Of a DNA stretch of 39,600 nt, positions 33,999 through 39,600 are shown in pieces (within the stretch, counting starts at the first letter, position 1; every line of letters begins with the position of its first letter). This DNA comes from DTU036 sp964346475 (GTDB taxonomy: Bacteria > Bacillota > Clostridia > Peptostreptococcales > Acidaminobacteraceae), in NCBI GenBank assembly GCA_964346475.1, contig CAYFUM010000012.1, positions 1 through 39,600 of the forward strand, written 5' to 3'. The notes beneath the pieces are model-generated. The model worked only from the letters and a program-made list of their open reading frames with translations. It searched no databases and had not been told where the DNA came from. A program made the translations under genes and the position numbers.

Positions 33999-35003
33999 GT
34001 GGATTTTAGAAGTGATACAGTGACCAAACCTACGGATTCCATGAGAAGGGCCATGATGGAGGCCGCTGTTGGCGATGACGTTTATGATGATGATCCCAGT
34101 GTTAATAAATTACAAGAGGAGATAGCCCAGATGCTGGGTAAGGAGGCCGCTCTTTTTGTGCCTTCAGGTACCTTTTCAAACCAACTGGCAATCATGACCC
34201 ATACCCAAAGGGGAGATGAAATTATTGTTCTTGAGGATTCCCATATTTTTATCCATGAAGCTGGTGCCCCGGGCCTTTTAAGCGGAGTAAATATGCGCCA
34301 GGCTAAGAGTCTTGATGGAAGCTATGACCTAGAGGAATTGCCAGGGCTTTTTAGAGAGGATGATATTCACTATCCAAGGACCAGCCTTCTTTGCCTTGAA
34401 AATGCCCACGGCAGTGGCAGGGTTATTTCTCTGGAAAGAATGGAGGGGGCCTATAAGATAGCCAAGGAAAAGGGAGCTTCTGTCCATCTAGATGGCGCAA
34501 GAATCTTTAATGCAGCCACCCATCTTGGCGTTGATGCAAGGAGGATTGCCCAGTTTTCTGATAGTATTAGTCTTTGTCTTTCTAAGGGACTTTCTGCTCC
34601 CATAGGATCTCTACTTGTTGGAGACCAGGATTTTATTGATAGGGCCAAGCGCTATCGTAAGATTATGGGGGGAGGAATGAGGCAGGTGGGAATCCTGGCA
34701 GCCTGTGGTCTTGTGGCTATAGAAGAGGTTCTCCCTCGTTTAGAGGAGGACCATAAACTGGCCCTTTACCTGGCAAGAAGGCTGGATGACATAGGGAAGA
34801 TTGAGGTTTTTTGGGACAGACTTGATATAAACATGGTCTTTTTCCGCTATCAAGGGGATCTAGACCTTGCCGAGGCCCTTTTAAAAAGAGGAATACTTAT
34901 AAATCCCATGGAGGATGGGGAGTATAGACTGGTAACCCATATAGGCCTTAAAAAGGATGATGTTGATAGACTCCTCATAGCCTTGGAGGAAATACTCCTG
35001 TGA
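33999..35003 (+). CDS. ltaE: low-specificity L-threonine aldolase
   Basis: The 334-aa PLP enzyme begins at GTG 33999 with MDFRSDTVTKPT, the diagnostic opening of threonine aldolases. It keeps GDDVYDDDPSVNKLQ, the FVPSGTFSNQLA region, HLDGARIFNA (Asp for the PLP ring nitrogen) and SLCLSKGLSAPIGS with the Schiff-base Lys. It cleaves L-threonine or allo-threonine to glycine and acetaldehyde. Together with the threonine dehydrogenase at 27 kb it gives a second threonine-to-glycine route in the window. The stop overlaps the pseudouridine synthase start (GTGA). Confidence 0.93.
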   Translation: MDFRSDTVTKPTDSMRRAMMEAAVGDDVYDDDPSVNKLQEEIAQMLGKEAALFVPSGTFSNQLAIMTHTQRGDEIIVLEDSHIFIHEAGAPGLLSGVNMRQAKSLDGSYDLEELPGLFREDDIHYPRTSLLCLENAHGSGRVISLERMEGAYKIAKEKGASVHLDGARIFNAATHLGVDARRIAQFSDSISLCLSKGLSAPIGSLLVGDQDFIDRAKRYRKIMGGGMRQVGILAACGLVAIEEVLPRLEEDHKLALYLARRLDDIGKIEVFWDRLDINMVFFRYQGDLDLAEALLKRGILINPMEDGEYRLVTHIGLKKDDVDRLLIALEEILL

Positions 35004-35866
35004 TACTGAAGGCAAGGGTAGAAAATCCCCAGTCCTTAAAATTATTTCTTCAGGGACATTTTGGACTTTCCTCTAGGATCCTGACTAGGCTAAAAAAGGA
35101 GAAGTGTGTCTTTGTCAATGGCAAATACAGGCATATGAATTTCCTCCTCAATACTGGAGATGAGATTTGGATAAATCTAGATTTTGATACTAATAGCTTT
35201 CCCCTGGAGGAGAGGGAAATTGATGTAGTTTATGAAGATGAGTCAATACTGGCTATAAATAAGGATGCCAACCTAACAGTCCATCCAACCAAGGGTACCC
35301 CCAGAGGTACCCTTCTAAATGCTGTTGCCTACTATGCCAGTAAGAAGGGTGAGGATTACAAGGTCCGCTTTGCCAATCGCCTGGATAGGGACACAACAGG
35401 AGTAATTATTGTAGCAAAGAATAAATATATAGACCACAAATTATCAAGGCAATTTATTGAGAGGAGCCCTGAGAAGTTTTACCTGGCTCTTGTGGAGGGT
35501 TATACAGAGGATGACTTCCTCTTCCAGGGACCAATGGACAGGCTTGAGGGAGAGTTTCGAAGGAGGATTATGGAAGGGGGCAAGGACTCCCTGACATACT
35601 TTTCAACTATTGCAAGAAAAAATGGGATCAGCCTGGTCTCCTGTAGGCCGGTTACAGGAAGAACCCACCAGCTTAGGCTTCATCTCAGTGAACTGGGCCA
35701 TCCAATCCTGGGTGATGAACTCTATGGCTATAGTGGTAAAATAGAGCGCACCATGCTACACTGTGAAAGGATGGTAATTCATCATCCTATAACAGGAAAA
35801 GAACTTGAGCTCCATGCTCTACCCAAAAGGGATATGATGGACTTGCTGGAGGATGTATATGAGTAA
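35000..35866 (+). CDS. RluA-family pseudouridine synthase
   Basis: The 288-aa product begins at a GTG overlapping the preceding stop. It has an N-terminal S4-like RNA-binding region (about 1-70) and the RluA catalytic domain. The catalytic Asp lies in NRLDRDTTGVIIVAKN near residue 131, and the later RPVTGRTHQLRLHLSELGHPILGDELYG matches family motifs II and III (cited in part). It converts specific uridines in rRNA or tRNA to pseudouridine. Which site is modified (RluC/D/RluB-like in Firmicutes) is not decidable here. Its end overlaps the start of the next small membrane protein. Confidence 0.92.
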   Translation: MILKARVENPQSLKLFLQGHFGLSSRILTRLKKEKCVFVNGKYRHMNFLLNTGDEIWINLDFDTNSFPLEEREIDVVYEDESILAINKDANLTVHPTKGTPRGTLLNAVAYYASKKGEDYKVRFANRLDRDTTGVIIVAKNKYIDHKLSRQFIERSPEKFYLALVEGYTEDDFLFQGPMDRLEGEFRRRIMEGGKDSLTYFSTIARKNGISLVSCRPVTGRTHQLRLHLSELGHPILGDELYGYSGKIERTMLHCERMVIHHPITGKELELHALPKRDMMDLLEDVYE

Positions 35867-36179
35867 AAGAGCTATTGGAATTATTCTTATGGTAGTGGGC
35901 TCTCTTTTGTTTTTAAAGTATGCCCCTATAGATCTGGATTTTCTTCCAAACAAGGAGCTTATCTGGCCCCTGGCCTTGACTGGCTTTGGTCTATATCTGC
36001 TTAGTGCAAGGAACTATCAGGCGGGATTGGTTGTTTTTTATATAGGCCTATGTTTTAGTCTGTATTATATTGGATGGGAGCCTATTCGAAGCTTTGTCCA
36101 AGCCGATTATTTCTGGGCAACGGTAATAATAGTCCTGGGGCTGGGTTTTATACTCCAATCCCCTAGGAAGCGGAGGTAA
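35859..36179 (+). CDS. small membrane protein with four predicted segments
   Basis: The product is 106 aa from ATG 35859, preferred over 35853 because GGAGG (35848-35852) is then six bases away. It has four hydrophobic segments with short loops and a basic tail (SPRKRR). The pattern resembles the LiaI/LiaF-type or DUF5668 membrane modules in Firmicutes, but I cannot assign it firmly. It overlaps the end of the pseudouridine synthase gene and is followed by a terminator. Confidence 0.65.
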   Translation: MSKRAIGIILMVVGSLLFLKYAPIDLDFLPNKELIWPLALTGFGLYLLSARNYQAGLVVFYIGLCFSLYYIGWEPIRSFVQADYFWATVIIVLGLGFILQSPRKRR

Positions 36180-36202
36180 AAGGACCGAGGGTCCTTTTTT
36201 AT
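36178..36202 (+). terminator. terminator of the ltaE operon
   Basis: AAAAGGACC (36178-36186) pairs with GGTCCTTTT (36190-36198) around GAG and runs into T's. It begins within the preceding stop codon. Confidence 0.88.
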
Positions 36203-36284
36203 TTAAAAATCCTGGGCTTTGCCTGTATATAGAAAGGCCTTAATGGGTATATATACAGAAAAGAAAATTTTGAGAGGTTGTGTT

Positions 36285-36470
36285 ATGAATCCAGAATTAA
36301 TTGTCCAAATAAACAAACTGGCAAAAAAAGAAAAGAGCCAGGGTCTGACCAGTGAAGAAAAGAAATTGCAAAAAAAATATAGAGATGAGTATTTAAAGGA
36401 GTTTCGAAGGAGCTTTAGGATGAGGCTTGAGAATATTGAGATAAGCTATCTTGATGAGGAGGAGCGATGA
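36285..36470 (+). CDS. DUF896 (YnzC/YozC-like) small cytosolic protein
   Basis: The product is 61 aa from ATG 36285, with a GAGAGG site. An in-frame ATG at 36219 would add an unconserved leader. The sequence has the DUF896 core: INKLAKKEKSQGLTSEEKKLQ, then LRKEYL-like YRDEYLKEFRRSFR. These small helical proteins are common in Firmicutes; a link to the SOS response has been reported in Bacillus subtilis, but the function is not defined. The stop overlaps the htrA-like start (ATGA), so the two are co-translated. Confidence 0.85.
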   Translation: MNPELIVQINKLAKKEKSQGLTSEEKKLQKKYRDEYLKEFRRSFRMRLENIEISYLDEEER

Positions 36471-37582
36471 AAAAGTTCCTTAAAAATATGCTCCTAATGC
36501 TAATATTCTCCACTTTGATTGGAGTAGTTTTTGGTTTAACCTTCGATTACCTACAGGAAAAACCAGTGGAGGTGCCAGCCAAGGAGTTACAAGAAAGACA
36601 GGTGCAAGAGGAAATCATAAGAGAAACAAAAATTGAGCTAGTGGAAGGTTCAGTTATAGGTATTATAAATGAGATAAAAAACTCCGTTGTATCAGTTTCA
36701 AATCTGAAGAGCTTTCTTGGCAGTGAGCCCCAGGTGGTTAGCTCGGGTTCAGCAGTTTTCTATAAGGAAGACGAGTCCTTCTATTATCTAATGACTAATT
36801 CCCATGTTATCCATGAGGCCAATTTACTGCAGATTAGCCTGGCGGATGGTACTAAGGTGGATGCCCAGCTCATGGGTGAGGACGTAGACACAGACCTAGC
36901 TGTAATTTCCATTGAGAAAGACCAGGTGGCTGAGGATGAGGCAGTGGTACTAGCAAGGATTGGCAGTTCCGATAACCTGGTTGTGGGTGAGGATGTACTT
37001 GCCATAGGAAATGCTCTTGGACTGGGCCAATCTGTCACCAAGGGTATTGTCTCGGCTCTAGAAAGAGATATAGGAGAAGGCCTACCCAGGGCCTATAAAA
37101 TGATACAAACCGATGCGGCTATAAATCCCGGTAACAGTGGAGGAGGTCTATTTAATGTAGAAGGAGAGCTTATAGGGATTAACTCCGAGAAAATAGGCGG
37201 GACTGTTATAGAGGGTATTGGTTTTGCTATACCTATAGATTCAGCCTTTCAAATAGCCAACACCCTACTGGATAAGGGCTATCTACCTACAGCTTATCTC
37301 GGGGTTAGTACAGAAAATATCAACCCAGATATTTTAGACTACTATAACATCCCTAGAGGGGTTTCCGTAGTTTACGTAGAGCCCGGTAGTCCAGCAGATA
37401 GGGCTGGGATAGAAGAAAAGGATTTGATACTAAAGATAAATGGTATAGAGACACCCAGGGCTGATCAATTAAGAGGGCTTATAAGAAACCTGTCCCCTGG
37501 TGATGAGATTGATATAACAATATTTAGGTTTGATCATGTTGTTGAGTTAAAGGCTATTTTAGTTGATAGTCCCAGACCTTAA
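36467..37582 (+). CDS. HtrA/DegP-type membrane-anchored serine protease
   Basis: The 371-aa product has one N-terminal membrane anchor (about 7-26), a charged linker, an S1C trypsin-like domain and one C-terminal PDZ domain (about 275-365). The triad is visible as His113 (TNSHVI), Asp143 (DTDLAV) and Ser224 (GNSGGG). It should act outside the membrane on misfolded or regulatory envelope proteins. Length and layout are those of Firmicute HtrA proteins. It overlaps the DUF896 gene start to stop, and a hairpin terminator follows about 110 nt downstream. Confidence 0.92.
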   Translation: MKKFLKNMLLMLIFSTLIGVVFGLTFDYLQEKPVEVPAKELQERQVQEEIIRETKIELVEGSVIGIINEIKNSVVSVSNLKSFLGSEPQVVSSGSAVFYKEDESFYYLMTNSHVIHEANLLQISLADGTKVDAQLMGEDVDTDLAVISIEKDQVAEDEAVVLARIGSSDNLVVGEDVLAIGNALGLGQSVTKGIVSALERDIGEGLPRAYKMIQTDAAINPGNSGGGLFNVEGELIGINSEKIGGTVIEGIGFAIPIDSAFQIANTLLDKGYLPTAYLGVSTENINPDILDYYNIPRGVSVVYVEPGSPADRAGIEEKDLILKINGIETPRADQLRGLIRNLSPGDEIDITIFRFDHVVELKAILVDSPRP

Positions 37583-37690
37583 AGTGCTTTATTGCTTATA
37601 TCCATAGAGATAGAGCAAGTGATACTAGTTTCCTATAATAGCTACAGTTTTACCCGGGAGAAGATGAGCCTAGGCTGGCTGATAATAGAC

Positions 37691-37732
37691 ACCACCTCTT
37701 TTCTAAAGTAGGATCGAAGAGAGGTGGTTTTT
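37691..37732 (+). terminator. terminator of the htrA-like gene
   Basis: ACCACCTCT (37691-37699) pairs with AGAGGTGGT (37720-37728) with a 20-base loop and a T-run. The 108 bases between the stop and this hairpin contain no gene I recognise. Confidence 0.7.
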
Positions 37733-37757
37733 ATAAAAAAAAGGGGATAAATCCCCT
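37732..37757 (-). terminator. terminator of tRNA-Leu
   Basis: On the minus strand AGGGGA (37757-37752) pairs with TCCCCT (37747-37742), followed by eight T's. It begins two bases after the tRNA CCA end, so the tRNA is a single-gene transcript. Confidence 0.88.
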
Positions 37758-37759
37758 GG

Positions 37760-37846
37760 TGGTGCCGGCGGTGGGACTTGAACCCACACGCTATTACTAG
37801 CAACGGATTTTGAGTCCGCCCTGTCTGCCGATTCCAGCACGCCGGC
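37760..37846 (-). tRNA. tRNA-Leu (CAA anticodon)
   Basis: The 87-nt gene on the minus strand has a 7-bp acceptor stem (GCCGGCG/CGCCGGC), discriminator A and encoded CCA. The T-arm GTGGGTTCAAGTCCCAC follows a long class II variable arm (GCTAGTAATAGC). The anticodon loop CTCAAAA gives anticodon CAA, reading UUG (Leu). The variable arm confirms a leucine-type class II tRNA. Confidence 0.95.
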
Positions 37847-37981
37847 TCTTGCGTCAAGAACAAGTTTAACAGATAAAAGTCCAATTTACAAGATGATCAT
37901 GAGCTTTATTTAACTTGGAAAAAATTGGATTACTTTCCAAAGTAAACGCAACCCCACTACTCCTAGGGTATTGCATTTACC

Positions 37982-38251
37982 TTTTACTCCTATGACCCGC
38001 TTGCCAAAGCATCGAAAAAATGCGGTTTTGATGTCAGCTTCTTGGATTTTTCCAAAGTGCCGGAAGGCTCGCTGCTCACGGAACATCTTGCCAATAGCAT
38101 TTCCATGGGGTCATTGGGTGAGTCCTACAGCGTTCTGATGAATTTCGTTCCGAGAAGCTATCGCGTCCAGCGCATTCCGCAGGATGCCTATGATGCCATG
38201 ATCTTTGTGGCGAACGCGACACCAATCGAAATAGAGTCACTGAACAAATAG
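37982..38251 (+). pseudogene. 3' remnant of an erythromycin-esterase-family gene
   Basis: About 90 codons in frame from 37982 encode a C-terminal fragment. It ends with SISMGSLGESY and IPQDAYDAMIFVANATPIEI, which matches the general end of erythromycin-esterase-family hydrolases (S-I-G-x-x-Y, then P-x-x-Y-D-A-x-I-F-I). The catalytic N-terminal and middle parts of the roughly 400-residue family are missing, and there is no ribosome binding site for the internal TTG at 38042. The open frame runs on upstream into AT-rich sequence that does not look like the family. I see a truncated, probably dead gene at the edge of the region with changed codon use. Family assignment is moderate. Confidence 0.5.
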
Positions 38252-38270
38252 ATACTATGCGGAGGCAGCG

Positions 38271-38942
38271 ATGGCTTTTGATTTCAAGAAAGAATACAAA
38301 GAATTTTATATGCCGAAAAACAAGCCGGAGATCGTAATTGTTCCGAAAGCAAATTATATTGCAGTCAGAGGCAGGGGCGATCCAAACAAAGAAAATGGGG
38401 CGTATCAGCAAGCAATCAGTGTGTTATATGCTGTTGCATACACTCTGAAAACGAGCCACAAAACGGATCACAAAATCAAAGGATTTTATGACTATGTAGT
38501 TCCGCCGCTTGAAGGCTTCTGGTGGCAGGATGATACAGACAGCGTAGATTTTACCGATAAGTCCGCATTCAACTGGATTTCCGTCATCCGCTTGCCTGAT
38601 TTCGTAACGAAAGAAGACTTCGCATGGGCAGTTGAAACTGCGACGAAAAAGAAAAAGCTGAATTGCTCATCGGCGGAGTTTATAACGATCAATGAAGGTT
38701 TGTGTGTTCAGATCATGCACTTGGGCGCATTTGATGATGAACCTACAACTATCGCACTTATGGATGCATATTTGGAGCAGAACGGATATGTAAATGATAT
38801 GAGCACGGAAAGATTACACCACGAAATCTATCTGTCTGACGCAAGGAAGGTTGCTCCGGAAAAGTGGAAAACGGTTATTCGGCATCCCATAAAGAGAAGG
38901 GCTTTGGTACAGAGTGATGATGCAGTCGATTTTGATTATTGA
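38271..38942 (+). CDS. GyrI-like small-molecule-binding domain protein
   Basis: The 223-aa product with a GGAGG site has the GyrI-like pattern common in Clostridia. It starts FDFKKEYKEFYMPKNKPEIV and has the IAVRGRGDPN segment, KIKGFYDYVVPPLEGFWW, and an ending with RLHHEIYLSDARKVAPEKWKTVIRHPI. Related SAV_2568/YdeE-type domains bind small hydrophobic ligands, and some act in drug resistance or hydrolysis. Family members usually end soon after the RHP(V/I) block. Here about 15 further codons read into the start of the response regulator gene, overlapping it by about 23 nt, as if the natural stop had been lost. Codon use is unlike the genes left of 37.9 kb. Confidence 0.8.
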   Translation: MAFDFKKEYKEFYMPKNKPEIVIVPKANYIAVRGRGDPNKENGAYQQAISVLYAVAYTLKTSHKTDHKIKGFYDYVVPPLEGFWWQDDTDSVDFTDKSAFNWISVIRLPDFVTKEDFAWAVETATKKKKLNCSSAEFITINEGLCVQIMHLGAFDDEPTTIALMDAYLEQNGYVNDMSTERLHHEIYLSDARKVAPEKWKTVIRHPIKRRALVQSDDAVDFDY

Positions 38943-39588
38943 TGATGACCAAACGATCGGGAATCTGGAGCAAGAGGTCTTGGAGCGAGAGGGCTATGCG
39001 GTACTGCGTGCGTATTCCGGCACGGAGGCACAGATGCTGCTTAAAAATGTCCGCCCGAATCTGATTCTGCTCGACCTGATGCTGCCGGGGCTGAGCGGCG
39101 AGGAGCTTCTGCCGCAGCTAAGTGGCATTCCTGTTATTGTCGTCAGCGCAAAGGCGGCCGTGCAGGATAAGGTCAGCCTGCTTCTCGGCGGCGCGGCAGA
39201 CTATCTCACAAAGCCCTTTGACACTAAGGAACTGCTGGCGCGCGTTGCGGTGCGGCTAAGAGAGGCTGCACACTCCCCGCTTGTACCCGTTTTAACCTGC
39301 GGAGATCTGACACTGGATACTTCTTCCCATGAAGTTCGTCTGGCCGGAATCTCTGTCACGCTGACAAGGACGGAATATGCCATACTGAAACTGCTGATGC
39401 GAAATCCCGGACAGGTTCTGGCAAAATCCGTGTTGCTCGACCGTATCGCAGAGGATACGCCCGATTGCACCGAAAATTCGCTGAAAACACATATCAGCAA
39501 CTTGCGCGGAAAGCTGCGCGACACATCCGGAAAAGACTATATTGAAGCGGTCTGGGGGATCGGTTTTCGGCTCAAAGTCGAATCTTAA
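38920..39588 (+). CDS. OmpR/PhoB-family response regulator
   Basis: The product is 222 aa from ATG 38920. ATG 38917 and GTG 38914 are directly adjacent alternatives, and no well-spaced ribosome binding site is visible. The receiver domain (1-115) has DDD at 8-10, phosphoacceptor Asp52 (LLDLMLPG), and Lys98 (YLTKPFD). A winged-helix DNA-binding domain follows (about 125-220), ending IEAVWGIGFRLKVES. It would regulate genes in response to a sensor kinase that is not in the window but may lie beyond 39,600. GC-rich codons (CTG, GCG, CGC) contrast with the AT-rich main chromosome style, pointing to acquisition from another Clostridia lineage. Confidence 0.88.
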   Translation: MQSILIIDDDQTIGNLEQEVLEREGYAVLRAYSGTEAQMLLKNVRPNLILLDLMLPGLSGEELLPQLSGIPVIVVSAKAAVQDKVSLLLGGAADYLTKPFDTKELLARVAVRLREAAHSPLVPVLTCGDLTLDTSSHEVRLAGISVTLTRTEYAILKLLMRNPGQVLAKSVLLDRIAEDTPDCTENSLKTHISNLRGKLRDTSGKDYIEAVWGIGFRLKVES

Positions 39589-39600
39589 CGATTTCTGGAT

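Noticed and set aside
37760..37846. tRNA-Leu as an attachment site of an integrative element
   Set aside because: The unusual DNA lies on the 5' side of the tRNA. No repeat of its 3' end and no integrase are visible, so I report only a composition change.
37642..37884. Minus-strand open frame of 80 codons
   Set aside because: It runs straight through tRNA-Leu and its terminator, so it is a chance frame.
1..39600. CRISPR arrays, insertion sequences and rRNA genes
   Set aside because: I saw no regularly spaced repeats, no transposase or integrase gene and no rRNA sequence. Most opposite-strand open frames lie over well-supported genes and lack ribosome binding sites.

Overview
The window reads as chromosome of a low-to-moderate-GC Bacillota. 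The evidence is a T-box in front of asnS, strong AGGAGG-type ribosome binding sites, YtvI/AI-2E, DUF896, PucR and Tex homologues, and heavy use of AGG/AGA and ATA codons. An anaerobic Clostridia/Tissierellia-type organism (Peptoniphilaceae-like) is my best guess, but only a guess: no rRNA is present and I could run no search.

Layout. (1) 48-4198, minus strand: a four-gene operon of a MurT-like Mur ligase, a GatD-like amidotransferase subunit and two paralogous ATP-grasp proteins. The GatD-like protein lacks the catalytic Cys and His, and the MurT-like partner lacks the Asp of the shared glutaminase triad, so this looks like a repurposed MurT/GatD pair. (2) 4390-11195, plus strand: a DnaQ-like exonuclease, a tripartite tricarboxylate transporter (TctC-TctB-TctA), Tex and a uridine kinase-like protein. 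(3) 11192-24212: a purine/allantoin catabolic island with a PucR regulator, a DAACS symporter, AllC-, AllE- and AllD-like enzymes, an unrelated esterase, the FdrA-YlbE-YlbF set, carbamate kinase and an AEC-family transporter. Together these can take allantoate through ureidoglycine, ureidoglycolate and oxalurate to oxamate plus carbamoyl phosphate, with ATP recovered by the kinase. (4) 24351-25618: a Sir2 deacylase preceded by a structured RNA with 6S-like architecture, then a consensus promoter and an Asn T-box. (5) 25619-31305: AsnS, SDR-type threonine dehydrogenase, glutamate formimidoyltransferase, cyclodeaminase, DegV and an acetamidase/formamidase. (6) 31323-33759, minus: MATE and AI-2E membrane proteins. 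(7) 33999-37582: threonine aldolase, RluA-type pseudouridine synthase, two small proteins and an HtrA-type protease. (8) tRNA-Leu(CAA) with its terminator. (9) From about 37.9 kb the codon use changes: an erythromycin-esterase-family 3' remnant, a GyrI-like protein and an OmpR-type response regulator, probably acquired DNA.

The themes are nitrogen and one-carbon salvage (allantoate, carbamoyl phosphate, formimino groups, threonine to glycine) and cell-envelope modification. The strongest candidate for an undescribed system is the triad-less MurT/GatD plus double ATP-grasp operon. The second is the 6S-like RNA upstream of sir2.
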